The notes beneath the pieces were generated by a model. It saw only the letters and a list, made by a program, of their open reading frames with translations, had not been told where the DNA came from and did not search any database. 64,000 nucleotides of DNA from Burkholderia sp. 9120 (GTDB lineage Bacteria > Pseudomonadota > Gammaproteobacteria > Burkholderiales > Burkholderiaceae). This document shows, in pieces, positions 43,658 through 52,298 of the stretch; position 1 is the stretch's first letter; each line of letters starts with the position of its first letter. Both the position numbers and the translations under genes were made by a program. The stretch covers positions 558,001-622,000 of the forward strand of contig NZ_JQNA01000002.1 in NCBI RefSeq assembly GCF_000745015.1. Direction: 5' to 3'.

Positions 43658-44755
43658 ATGAACAACATGACCGACACCGCCGCACTGGCCGGCGCGACTG
43701 ACGCTGCTTCTGACGCTGCTTCCGTTTCAGCCGCTGCTTCCGCAGAGCAACCCGCCGCGCCGAACTTCCGCGACGAACTGATCGCGGCGGGCCTGCTGAT
43801 CGACACCGGTGAAAACGGCCTGTACGGCCGCAGCCAGATTTTCGAAGACGTGCTGGACCGCCTGAACGTGGCGATCACGCATCTCGGCGCGGACCAGCAG
43901 CCGGAAGTGCTGCGCTTTCCGCCGGCCATGCGCCGCACCGACTTCGAAGATAGCGAATATCTGAAGAGCTTCCCGAATCTGGCCGGCACGATCCACTCGT
44001 TCTGCGGCAACGACATGGGCCACCAGCGTCTGCTGCGCGCGCTCGACGACGCGATGACCGAGCGCGACGACGACCGCGCGGATGCGTGGATGGAACAGCA
44101 GAAGCCCACTCGCGTGGTGCTGACGCCGGCCGCCTGCTATCCGATCTATCCGGTAATGGCGCGGCGCGGTCCGCTGCCGGCGGACGGCCGCACGATCGAC
44201 GTGCTGTCGTATTGCTTCCGCCACGAACCGTCGCTCGATCCCGGCCGCATGCAGATGTTCCGGCAGCGCGAATACGTGCGGCTGGGCAGTCCTGAGCAGG
44301 TGATGGCGTTCCGTCAGATGTGGATCGAACGCGGCTCGCTGCTCGTCACGCTGCTGCAACTGCCGGTCGAAGTGGATCTCGCCAACGACCCGTTCTTCGG
44401 CCGCGGCGGCAAGATCGTCGCCGACAGCCAGCGCGCTCAGGCGCTCAAGTTCGAGCTGCTGATTCCGATCGCCGATCCGCGCGGCAAGACCGCCTGCCTG
44501 TCGTTCAACTATCACATGGACCACTTCGGCGCGATCTGGAAAATTGCCTGCGACGACGGCGAGGTCGCGCATACCGGCTGTGTCGGCTTCGGCATGGAAC
44601 GCATCACGCTCGCGCTGTTCCGGCATCATGGGCTCGACGTGAATGCGTGGCCCGACGACGTACGCGCGCTGCTGTGGGGCGATACCGAGGCACGCGTGGC
44701 GCACGGCATGCAGACGCTGCCCGCCACTGCGCCCGGCGCCGGAGAGCGCGCATGA
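43658..44755 (+). CDS. Amino acid:[carrier protein] ligase (class II aaRS-like)
   Basis: A 365-residue homologue of the catalytic domain of atypical seryl-tRNA synthetases lacking a tRNA-binding arm. It activates a small amino acid with ATP and transfers it to a carrier protein. Motif 2-like SYCFRHEPSLDPGRMQMFRQ and motif 3-like GCVGFGMERITLALFRHHGL are present. The zinc ligands Cys160 (TPAACYPIYP), Glu205 (FRQREYVRLG) and Cys308 (AHTGCVGFG) are spaced 45 and 103 residues, the same spacing I recall for the Bradyrhizobium enzyme (131/176/279). The N-terminal 35 residues are Ala/Ser-rich. It lies 4 bp after the dehydrogenase gene and overlaps the DUF1839 gene by 4 bp. Confidence 0.93.
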   Translation: MNNMTDTAALAGATDAASDAASVSAAASAEQPAAPNFRDELIAAGLLIDTGENGLYGRSQIFEDVLDRLNVAITHLGADQQPEVLRFPPAMRRTDFEDSEYLKSFPNLAGTIHSFCGNDMGHQRLLRALDDAMTERDDDRADAWMEQQKPTRVVLTPAACYPIYPVMARRGPLPADGRTIDVLSYCFRHEPSLDPGRMQMFRQREYVRLGSPEQVMAFRQMWIERGSLLVTLLQLPVEVDLANDPFFGRGGKIVADSQRAQALKFELLIPIADPRGKTACLSFNYHMDHFGAIWKIACDDGEVAHTGCVGFGMERITLALFRHHGLDVNAWPDDVRALLWGDTEARVAHGMQTLPATAPGAGERA

Positions 44756-45855
44756 ACCCGTCGCTGACACCTGCGCCGACGGGGCCGCAAGCCGCTTTCC
44801 CGTTGGGGCGCCACGTCGATTTGCCCGCTCAGGACGGCGCCTCCTCGGCCGTGCCCGCAACGCCCACGGCGCCCGCCGCACTCGTCACGCCCGCCGCGCA
44901 TTTGCGGCAGCACGCGCCGCATGCGCTGCATCAGGGCGAGCGCGTGTGGCAGGAGACCAATTGCTACGTCGATCTGTGGATCGAGCTGCTGCACGGCTTC
45001 GGACTCGATCCACGCGCGGCATTGGCGTTCACCGTCACGCAGGACTTCGAAGGCGATCAGTTCACGTTCTTCAAATTCCCGCTCGAAGACCTCGAGCGGC
45101 TGTACGGCACCCAGGTGCAGGAACTGGCCATTTACGATTCGCTCGAAACCCGCGTGCTCGCGCAAACCCAGCGCGGCCATACCGTGCTGGTGGAAGTGGA
45201 CGGCTTCTATCTGCCGAACACGCGCGCCACGTCGTACCGGCGCGAGCATCCGAAGACGACGGTGGGCATCGACTTCATCGATCCCGCCGCGCGCCGCCTC
45301 GGCTACTTTCACAATACCGGCTATCACCAGCTCGACGGCGACGACTACGACGGCGTGTTCCGCAAGCTGCCGCAATTCGCGCAGCAACCCGACCTGCTGT
45401 TTCCGTATGTGGAATTCGCCAAGCAGGCGCGGCCCGCGCTCGAAGGTACCGCGCTCGCGGAAACCTCAGCGGAATTGTTGTGCGCGCATCTGAGCCGTCG
45501 GCCGTTGACGAACCCCGTGTCGCAATGGCGGGCGGCATTCCCCGCGCATCTCGACATGCTGCTCGAACGCGGCGAGGCGTTCTTCCATCCGTACTCGTTC
45601 AACCTGATGCGTCAGCTCGGCGCGAACTTCGAGTTTCTGTCGAAGTATCTGCTGTGGCTTGGCGCGCAAGGCTTCGAGATGCCGGCCACGATCCCAGCCG
45701 CCGCGCAAAGCATCGCAGCGGAGTCGATGGTGATGCAGTTCCGGCTCGTGCGGGCGATTGCACGCAAGCGCCGCGACCTGTGCGACGACTGTTTCGACGT
45801 GCTCGAAAGCGCTTATGAGAAGACGCTGCCGCCGCTCGCCGCGCTGGTGGCATGA
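44752..45855 (+). CDS. DUF1839 family protein
   Basis: A 367-residue protein. After a disordered 45-residue start it reads HQGERVWQETNCYVDLWIEL, FTVTQDFEGDQFTFFKFPLE, VLVEVDGFYLPNTRATSYRR, HPKTTVGIDFIDP and YFHNTGYHQLDGDDYDGVF. DUF1839 genes regularly accompany aa:CP ligases; the role is unproven, with transfer of the aminoacyl group as a reasonable guess. The Cys in the ETNCY segment and several His residues could be catalytic. It is the fourth gene of the coupled block C. Confidence 0.9.
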   Translation: MNPSLTPAPTGPQAAFPLGRHVDLPAQDGASSAVPATPTAPAALVTPAAHLRQHAPHALHQGERVWQETNCYVDLWIELLHGFGLDPRAALAFTVTQDFEGDQFTFFKFPLEDLERLYGTQVQELAIYDSLETRVLAQTQRGHTVLVEVDGFYLPNTRATSYRREHPKTTVGIDFIDPAARRLGYFHNTGYHQLDGDDYDGVFRKLPQFAQQPDLLFPYVEFAKQARPALEGTALAETSAELLCAHLSRRPLTNPVSQWRAAFPAHLDMLLERGEAFFHPYSFNLMRQLGANFEFLSKYLLWLGAQGFEMPATIPAAAQSIAAESMVMQFRLVRAIARKRRDLCDDCFDVLESAYEKTLPPLAALVA

Positions 45856-45927
45856 CGTTGCAATGTTTTGATGGTGTGACTTTGTGACGAATCGTCTGAC
45901 GCTTCAAAGAACACTCGGGGATTCGCC

Positions 45928-48513
45928 GTGGATGTAATGACGATCGACCCGACGCCCACCGAAGTCGAAGCCCATGGCTTGCCGGCGGACTCGCTGTGGC
46001 CGCAACGCCTCGACAGCGGCTGGCAATGCGTCAGCACGCCGCCAGGCGCTTGCGCGTCGCCCGCCGACCTGCCTGCGCAAGGCTGGCTCGCCGCGCCGGT
46101 GCCCGGCACGATCGCGAGCGCGCGGCGTGCCGCCGGTCAGTTCGACGTCACGCATCCCGCCCCGCTCGCCTTCGACGATCACTGGTATCGGCTCACGCTC
46201 AACGGCATCGGCCGACGTCGCTTGCGGCTGCACGGTCTCGCCACGCTCGCCGAGGTGTGGGTGGACGGCGTGAAGCGTCTCGATTCCGATTCGATGTTCG
46301 TCGCGCACGATCTCGACATCGAACTGAACGGCGATACCACGCTCGCGCTGTGCTTCCGTTCGCTGACTCCCGCACTCACGGCCAAACGCTCGCGCGCGCG
46401 CTGGCGGCCCCGGCTCGTGACGCCGCCCACACTTCGCAATGTGCGCACCACCTTGCTCGGACATATGCCGGGCTGGTGTCCTTCGGTCCAGGCGGTTGGA
46501 CCATGGCGGCCCATCGAATTGCTGAGCGACGCGCGTCACGCGATCGACACGCTCGATCTGACGAGTCGCGTCGATCACGACGACGGCGTTGTTTCGATAA
46601 CGCTACGTTTTGTGCATCCGCAGATTGGTGACGACTGTCATGCATCGTTAAATTGCGGCGACGCCGTTTCGTCTTTGCAATGGACCGACGCTTACACATT
46701 GAGCGGCAGCGTCCGCGTACTTCACGCCCAACGCTGGTGGCCGCACACGCACGGCGAACCCACGTTGTATCCCCTGACATTGCAGCTCGATGACGCGCGT
46801 GTGTCAGCCGAGCCGTCGTCGCATTCGCTCGGTTCGATCGGTTTTCGCAGCATCGAAGTGGAGCGCGGCGCGGACGGCATGGGCTTCGCGTTGCGCATCA
46901 ATGACACGCCGGTGTTCTGTCGCGGCGCCTGCTGGACCAGCGCGGATCTCGTCACGCTCGCCGGCAGCGAGGCGCAATTGCGCCACGCGTTCGCGCTGGC
47001 CCGCGACTCAGGCATGAACATGCTGCGCGTGGGCGGCACCATGGTGTACGAATCCGATACGTTCTACGCACTCGCCGACGAATACGGCCTGCTGATCTGG
47101 CAAGACTTCGCATTGGCGAATTTCGACTACCCGAACGACGCCGCATTCAGCGCGTCGATCGAACGCGAAGCCACTCAGTTTCTGACCCGCACGCGCCGCT
47201 TCGCGGCGCTCGCGGTGCTCTGCGGCGGCAGCGAAGTCGACCAGCAGGCGGCCATGTTCGGCCTGCCGCCTTCGATGCGCGCGCAACCTTTATTCACCGA
47301 ACAGTTGCCCGCGATCGCCGCGCGCGAACGCCCGGATGTGCCGTACGTCGGCAATTCGCCGTCAGGCGGCGTATGGCCGTTTTCAACTAATGAGGGCATT
47401 ACCCATTACTACGGTGTCGGCGCGTATCAACGGCCGCTCGACGACGTGCGGCGCGCGCAGGTGCGTTTTGCGGCGGAGTGCCTCGCGTTCGCCAACGTGC
47501 CCGACAACGCCACGCTGCACGACGCGCTCGGCACGATCCACGCGCACGATCCGCGCTGGAAAGCCGCGGTGCCGCGAGACCCCGGCGCGGGTTGGGATTT
47601 CGACGACGTGCGCGACCACTACCTGCAGTCGCTCTACGGCGTGGAGCCGGCGCGCTTGCGCTACGAAGACCCGGAGCGCTACCTGGATCTGTCGCGCGCA
47701 GTGGTCGCCGATCTGATGAGCGACGTGTTCGCCGAATGGCGCCGCGCGGGCTCCGGTTGCGGCGGCGCGCTGGTCTGGCAACTGCAGGACTTGCGCCCCG
47801 GCGCCGGCTGGGGCGTGATCGACGCCACAGGACGGCCTAAAAGCGCGCTGCACGGCCTCGCGCAGACGCTCCAACCCACACAGGTGGTCATCACCGACGA
47901 AGGCCTCAACGGCCTCGATATTCATCTGCTGAACGAGCGTGCTGAACCGTTGCACGCGCAACTGGAACTGGTCTGCCTGCGTGACGGCTGTGTGAAGGTG
48001 GTATCCGCGAGCCGCACGGTCAAACTCGCGCCGCACAGCGCGCAGCGCCTGAGCGCCGCCGACTGCCTCGGCCAGTTCTTCGATTTCACGCACGCGTACC
48101 GCTTCGGCCCGCGCGCGCACGACGTCACGATTGCGATACTGCGCGACGCGGCGGACGGCCGGGTTGTGTCTGAAGCGTTTCATCTGCCGGAGCGGCGCGT
48201 CGCCGAGCGCCATGATCTGGGCTTGAGCGTGACGGTCGAGCGCAGTCCGGCGGACGACGGCTGGCAGCTCGTCATTGAAACGAAGCGTTTCGCGCGCTTC
48301 ATTCATATCAATGACACACACTACCGGGCCGCGCGCGACTGGTTTCATCTGCCGCCGAACCGCCCTTGCGTCGTGCCGCTCATCCCACATGCCGAACTTC
48401 GCGAAATGGTTGCGTCCGCACCCAACCCCGTGTTTAAAGCTGACGCAACATGCGCGGCGCCGGCCGGAGAAGTGCGCGCGGTCAATGCGATTTCCGCCAC
48501 TTTCTACGGCTGA
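45928..48513 (+). CDS. Glycoside hydrolase family 2 (beta-mannosidase-like) protein
   Basis: An 861-residue protein with GH2 architecture: a sugar-binding-like sandwich (FDDHWYRLTLNGIGRRRLRL, HGLATLAEVWVDG), an immunoglobulin-like domain, then a TIM barrel (RGACWTSADLVTL, MLRVGGTMVYESDTFYALAD, EYGLLIWQDFALANFDYPND). The expected acid/base is Glu436 in LCGGSEVDQQ and the nucleophile Glu517 in VRFAAECLAF; the surrounding residues differ from classical CGNNE and SEFG. It has no signal peptide, so it is apparently cytosolic. GTG 45928 is used; ATG 45937 is possible. It follows DUF1839 by 72 bp. Confidence 0.85.
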   Translation: MDVMTIDPTPTEVEAHGLPADSLWPQRLDSGWQCVSTPPGACASPADLPAQGWLAAPVPGTIASARRAAGQFDVTHPAPLAFDDHWYRLTLNGIGRRRLRLHGLATLAEVWVDGVKRLDSDSMFVAHDLDIELNGDTTLALCFRSLTPALTAKRSRARWRPRLVTPPTLRNVRTTLLGHMPGWCPSVQAVGPWRPIELLSDARHAIDTLDLTSRVDHDDGVVSITLRFVHPQIGDDCHASLNCGDAVSSLQWTDAYTLSGSVRVLHAQRWWPHTHGEPTLYPLTLQLDDARVSAEPSSHSLGSIGFRSIEVERGADGMGFALRINDTPVFCRGACWTSADLVTLAGSEAQLRHAFALARDSGMNMLRVGGTMVYESDTFYALADEYGLLIWQDFALANFDYPNDAAFSASIEREATQFLTRTRRFAALAVLCGGSEVDQQAAMFGLPPSMRAQPLFTEQLPAIAARERPDVPYVGNSPSGGVWPFSTNEGITHYYGVGAYQRPLDDVRRAQVRFAAECLAFANVPDNATLHDALGTIHAHDPRWKAAVPRDPGAGWDFDDVRDHYLQSLYGVEPARLRYEDPERYLDLSRAVVADLMSDVFAEWRRAGSGCGGALVWQLQDLRPGAGWGVIDATGRPKSALHGLAQTLQPTQVVITDEGLNGLDIHLLNERAEPLHAQLELVCLRDGCVKVVSASRTVKLAPHSAQRLSAADCLGQFFDFTHAYRFGPRAHDVTIAILRDAADGRVVSEAFHLPERRVAERHDLGLSVTVERSPADDGWQLVIETKRFARFIHINDTHYRAARDWFHLPPNRPCVVPLIPHAELREMVASAPNPVFKADATCAAPAGEVRAVNAISATFYG

Positions 48514-49143
48514 AGCCGCGCGCCGATCGTACGAGTCCTTCAAGAACCGCATGAAACCTCGCGCTGCGCGAAGCGACCTGTCTGGTCTGCGGAATCACTG
48601 TCGGAATTTGCCCGACACCCGGCGGCGCGAACCCGGCGATTCGTACGGCACCGTACGCAGCGTATAGAACAGTTCTGAATCAAATCCGGCACATCCCGGA
48701 CACCCCTCGACAACCCTCATGCAAAGGGCATTGCATCCGTGAGACACCCTCTGCAAGGCCCTGCCCAACACCCACAAACCCAATCCGATCAAGGACTTGA
48801 GTCGGACAAAAAAGCCCCGCGCGAGACCAGCCGGGGATTCGTGTGTTGTACAGATTTGAAACAAAAAGCCACATTTTGCTTCGCGCATCGTCAAGTCTTC
48901 GCTCGCTGCGCCGCACCAGTGCTGGTTTTCCCCAAGGTTGGCACGCTCCTCGCTAAAGGAAGAGCGCAACACCGCGTCACCGCAAACAAGATCGACAAAA
49001 ACGGCGGCGGCGCACCAGGCCAATACGGGGCCGGTCCTGTTCATCCTCGCTGCTCGCCAGGCAGCACGTCGTTATCAAGGATGCAGGCATCGGATCAAAA
49101 ACAGGAAGTCACGCAGCGCGCGACTTCCACGCGAGGACCGATC
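48514..49143. other. Long regulatory intergenic region upstream of the Crp/Fnr-EPS operon
   Basis: 630 bp without a supported gene. It includes a sigma-54-like promoter (48939-48954) and a GC-rich inverted repeat near 48812-48832 (AGCCCCG and CGGGG arms). The open frame from 48739 runs into the Crp gene, but its first 135 codons do not look coding. Confidence 0.55.
48939..48954 (+). promoter_or_regulatory. Candidate sigma-54 (RpoN) promoter for the crp-wcaJ-GT2-wza-wzc operon
   Basis: TGGCACG (48939-48945), four bases, TCGCT (48950-48954). The -24 GG (48940-48941) and -12 GC (48952-48953) have the correct 12-bp register. One base departs from the consensus TTGCW. It would leave a leader of about 180 nt before the Crp/Fnr ATG. 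Confidence 0.45.
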
Positions 49144-49878
49144 ATGTTGACACTTCAATCAGATCTGCACGGCAACCATTTGCTCGGCGCATTGCCTTCC
49201 CACGAATGGCAGGCGCTAGCTCCGCATCTCGAACTGGTTCACCTGCGCACTGAGCAGTTGCTGTGCGACTCCGGTCAACGCATCCATCACGTCTACTTCC
49301 CCACCACCGCGATCATCTCGATGCTCTCGACGATGGAAGACGGCAGCTCCGTCGAAATCGCGGCAGTGGGCCGCGAAGGCATGACCGGCGTGCCGGTGCT
49401 CACGGGCGGCGAAACCATGCCGAACCGCGTGCAGGTGCAATGCGCCGGCTTCGCGTACCGCATGAGCGCACAGGCGCTCAAGCAACAGTTCGCCCGTTCG
49501 GACTTCCTGCGCCGGCTGATGCTGCTGTACATGCACGCCCTGCTGACCCAGGTCGCGCAAACCGCCGCCTGCAATCGTCACCACGCATTGAACAAGCAAC
49601 TGTGCCGCTGGTTGCTGATCGAAGTGGACCGCGTGGCGTCGAACGATCTGACCGTGACCCAGCAACTGATCGCCGACATGCTCGGCGTGCGCCGCGAAGG
49701 CATTACCGAAGCGGCCGGCAAGTTGCACGACGAAGGCCTGATTCACCACAGCCGCGGGCACATCAAGGTGCTCGACCGCAAAGGCCTCGAAGCCCGTGCC
49801 TGCGAATGCTACGGCCTCGTCAAGCGCGAATTCGACCGCCTGCTGCCGCGTCTGCGTCAGGCCGAAACGGTCGAATAA
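49144..49878 (+). CDS. Crp/Fnr family transcriptional regulator
   Basis: A 244-residue regulator. The N-terminal cyclic-nucleotide-binding-like beta-roll reads CDSGQRIHHVYFPTTAIISM, DGSSVEIAAVGREGMTGVPV and PNRVQVQCAGFAYRM. The C-terminal winged helix reads VTQQLIADMLGVRREGITEA, AGKLHDEGLIHHSRGHI. The Fnr iron-sulfur cysteine cluster at the N-terminus is absent. GAGGA is before ATG 49144. It is 35 bp upstream of the WcaJ-type gene and so is first in the EPS export operon. In Burkholderia cenocepacia a Crp/Fnr protein (BerA) acts as a c-di-GMP effector for EPS; equivalence here is unproven. Confidence 0.9.
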   Translation: MLTLQSDLHGNHLLGALPSHEWQALAPHLELVHLRTEQLLCDSGQRIHHVYFPTTAIISMLSTMEDGSSVEIAAVGREGMTGVPVLTGGETMPNRVQVQCAGFAYRMSAQALKQQFARSDFLRRLMLLYMHALLTQVAQTAACNRHHALNKQLCRWLLIEVDRVASNDLTVTQQLIADMLGVRREGITEAAGKLHDEGLIHHSRGHIKVLDRKGLEARACECYGLVKREFDRLLPRLRQAETVE

Positions 49879-49913
49879 GCAGGGCCTCGTTCGACTATCG
49901 GGTAATTTCAATC

Positions 49914-51308
49914 ATGTTCAGGAATACTGCGCGATGCCTCGACGCACTCTTCGTGATTGCGGGAGGCCTGCTCGCTCACTGGATGCGCTTTTCGACGCCG
50001 ATCGCGTTGTCCGACACCGAGCGCCTGTTGATCGCCTTCAACTGCGTGCTGGTGCTGCTGCTGTTTCCCGGCTTCGGGGTGTATGACACGTGGCGCGGCA
50101 AAGCCTTGAGCTCGATGCTGGCGCGCGTTGCCGCCGCCTGGCTGGTCGTTGTCGCCACCGCGCTCGTGCTGGCGTTTACGCTGCATCGCATGGATGCCGT
50201 GTCGCGTTTGTGGTTCGGCTATTCGACGCTGATTTCCGGCGCGCTGATCGTCGTCACCAAGTGCGTCGTGCACGTGGCGCTGCGCAGTGTGCGCCGTCGC
50301 GGCATGAACTTCCGCACCGTCGCGATCGTCGGGGCGCCCGGCTTCTCGCGCACGCTGCTCGCGCATCTCGAGCACGCACCGCAAGCGGGCTTCAAACCGG
50401 TCTGCGTGTTCGATACGAGCGACACCCGCATCGACGGGGCCGGCGCCTATGGCGCACGAATGAAACGCCTGCCGGTGCTGACCGATCTGAATACGTTCGT
50501 CAACAAGGTGCGCGACGAACAGGTGAACGAAGTGTGGCTCGCGTTGCCGCTCTCCGAAGAACATACGATCTATCGCTTCACGCGGCTATTCAGGAATGAC
50601 TTCGTGAATCTCCGCTTCATTCCGGACGTGCGCAGTCTGTCGCTGTTCAATCATGCGCTGGTCGATGTCGTCGGTTTACCGACGCTGAATCTGAGCGCGA
50701 CGCCGTTCTCGTCGCCGCAAATGTGGCCCAAGCTGATCTTTGACCGCCTGTTCGCGGCGGCCGCGCTGCTCGCGCTCGCGCCGGTGTTCGTCGTGCTCGC
50801 GATCGGCATCAAGCTGAGTTCGCCGGGACCGGTGTTCTTCCGCCAGACGCGCAAGGGCGTGGACGGCCAGCCGTTCGCGATCTACAAGTTCCGCTCGATG
50901 ACCGTGCATCACGAAGCGCACGGCCAGATCACGCAGGCCACGCGCCACGACGCGCGCATCACGAAACTCGGCGGCTTCATGCGCCGTACCAGCCTCGACG
51001 AGCTGCCGCAGTTTCTCAACGTGCTGCTCGGGCAGATGTCGGTGGTCGGTCCGCGTCCGCACGCGGTCGAACACGACGATCTCTACAAGGATCAGGTGTA
51101 CGGCTACATGTACCGCTACCGCATCAAGCCGGGCATCACCGGCTGGGCCCAGGTGAACGGCTATCGCGGCGCTACCACCAAGGTGGAAAAGATGGAGGCG
51201 CGCGTCAAGTTCGACCTGTTCTATATCCATAACTGGTCGTTCTGGTTCGACATGAAGATCGTGCTGATCACGATCTTCAAAGGCTTTGTCGGCCACAACG
51301 CATTCTGA
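49914..51308 (+). CDS. Undecaprenyl-phosphate glucose phosphotransferase (WcaJ-type)
   Basis: A 464-residue polyisoprenyl-phosphate hexose-1-phosphate transferase that starts repeat-unit synthesis on the inner membrane. Four N-terminal membrane segments and a CoA-binding-like middle domain ([20 protein letters not shown]) are followed by the catalytic domain: [63 protein letters not shown] and [15 protein letters not shown]. There is no clear Shine-Dalgarno before ATG 49914. Confidence 0.95.
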   Translation: MFRNTARCLDALFVIAGGLLAHWMRFSTPIALSDTERLLIAFNCVLVLLLFPGFGVYDTWRGKALSSMLARVAAAWLVVVATALVLAFTLHRMDAVSRLWFGYSTLISGALIVVTKCVVHVALRSVRRRGMNFRTVAIVGAPGFSRTLLAHLEHAPQAGFKPVCVFDTSDTRIDGAGAYGARMKRLPVLTDLNTFVNKVRDEQVNEVWLALPLSEEHTIYRFTRLFRNDFVNLRFIPDVRSLSLFNHALVDVVGLPTLNLSATPFSSPQMWPKLIFDRLFAAAALLALAPVFVVLAIGIKLSSPGPVFFRQTRKGVDGQPFAIYKFRSMTVHHEAHGQITQATRHDARITKLGGFMRRTSLDELPQFLNVLLGQMSVVGPRPHAVEHDDLYKDQVYGYMYRYRIKPGITGWAQVNGYRGATTKVEKMEARVKFDLFYIHNWSFWFDMKIVLITIFKGFVGHNAF

Positions 51309-51310
51309 CC

Positions 51311-52261
51311 ATGCCACTCAGGAAACCGTTGCTGAAAGTCTCCGTGATCGTGCCGACCTATCGCCGGCCGGCCGACCTCGCGCGCTGCCTCGCGGCGTTG
51401 CAACGACAATCGCGCGCGCCGGACGAGGTGATCGTGATAGCACGCAGCGACGACGCCATGACGCACACCGCGCTGCGCGATCCGGCGCTGCCGGGCACGC
51501 TGCCGCTCACGGTGGCGCTGGTCGACACGCCGGGCCAGGTCGCGGCGCTCAATCGCGGGCTCGATGCCGCGAGCGGCGACGTGCTCGCCATCACCGACGA
51601 CGACGCCGCGCCGCACGCCGACTGGGTGGCGCGGATCGCCGCCGCGTTCGAACACGACCCGCGTCTCGGTGGCCTCGGCGGACGCGACTGGGTGCATGAA
51701 AAAGGCCGCGTGCTGGACGGCGAACGGCAGCGCGTGGGCAAGGTCACGGCGGCCGGCATGATCACCGGCAATCATCACCTCGGGGTCGGCGACGCACGCG
51801 AAGTCGACATTCTGAAGGGCGCGAATATGAGCTACCGGCGCGACGCGGTGCGCGCGCTGCGTTTCGACGTCCGACTGCGCGGCACCGGCGCGCAGGTCCA
51901 TAACGACATGGCGTTCAGCCTGAGCGTGAAGCATGCCGGCTGGAAGCTGATGTATGACCCGCGGGTGGCCGTCGACCACTACCCTGCGGAACGTTTCGAC
52001 GACGACCAACGCTTCAAATTCAACGACGCGGCTTTCTATAACGCGTCTTTTAATCTCCGACTCATCATGTGCGAAACCCTGACGCCCGCGGGCCGATGGG
52101 CATTCGTCGCGTACTCGACGCTGATCGGCAACCGCGCGGACCCGGGGTTCGTGCGCGCGTTGTCGCTGGCATTCGAGCGCGGCGGTGTGGCGCTGGCGCT
52201 GCGCAAATGGTGGGTCGGTTTACGCGCAATGCGCGGGGCATGGCAGGAAGCGGTGCGTTGA
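51311..52261 (+). CDS. Glycosyltransferase family 2 (EPS)
   Basis: A 316-residue GT-A transferase: KVSVIVPTYRRPADLARCLA, PGQVAALNRGLDAASGDVLA, ITDDDAAPHADWVARI with the metal-binding acidic cluster, and ILKGANMSYRRDAVRAL. It starts 2 bp after the WcaJ stop. It probably adds a sugar early in the repeat unit. Confidence 0.93.
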   Translation: MPLRKPLLKVSVIVPTYRRPADLARCLAALQRQSRAPDEVIVIARSDDAMTHTALRDPALPGTLPLTVALVDTPGQVAALNRGLDAASGDVLAITDDDAAPHADWVARIAAAFEHDPRLGGLGGRDWVHEKGRVLDGERQRVGKVTAAGMITGNHHLGVGDAREVDILKGANMSYRRDAVRALRFDVRLRGTGAQVHNDMAFSLSVKHAGWKLMYDPRVAVDHYPAERFDDDQRFKFNDAAFYNASFNLRLIMCETLTPAGRWAFVAYSTLIGNRADPGFVRALSLAFERGGVALALRKWWVGLRAMRGAWQEAVR

Positions 52262-52298
52262 GGCAATGGCGCACAAGCTTCACGCGAGGGACCAAACA

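Noticed and set aside
42283..44755. Fatty-acid or ordinary NRPS gene cluster
   Set aside because: There are no condensation, adenylation or ketosynthase domains. The ligase has the aaRS-like fold with zinc ligands and the set matches aa:CP ligase operons.
49263..51308. Frame joining part of the Crp gene region to the WcaJ-type protein
   Set aside because: The first 217 codons are Arg-rich and out of frame with the Crp/Fnr gene. ATG 49914 gives the normal family start.
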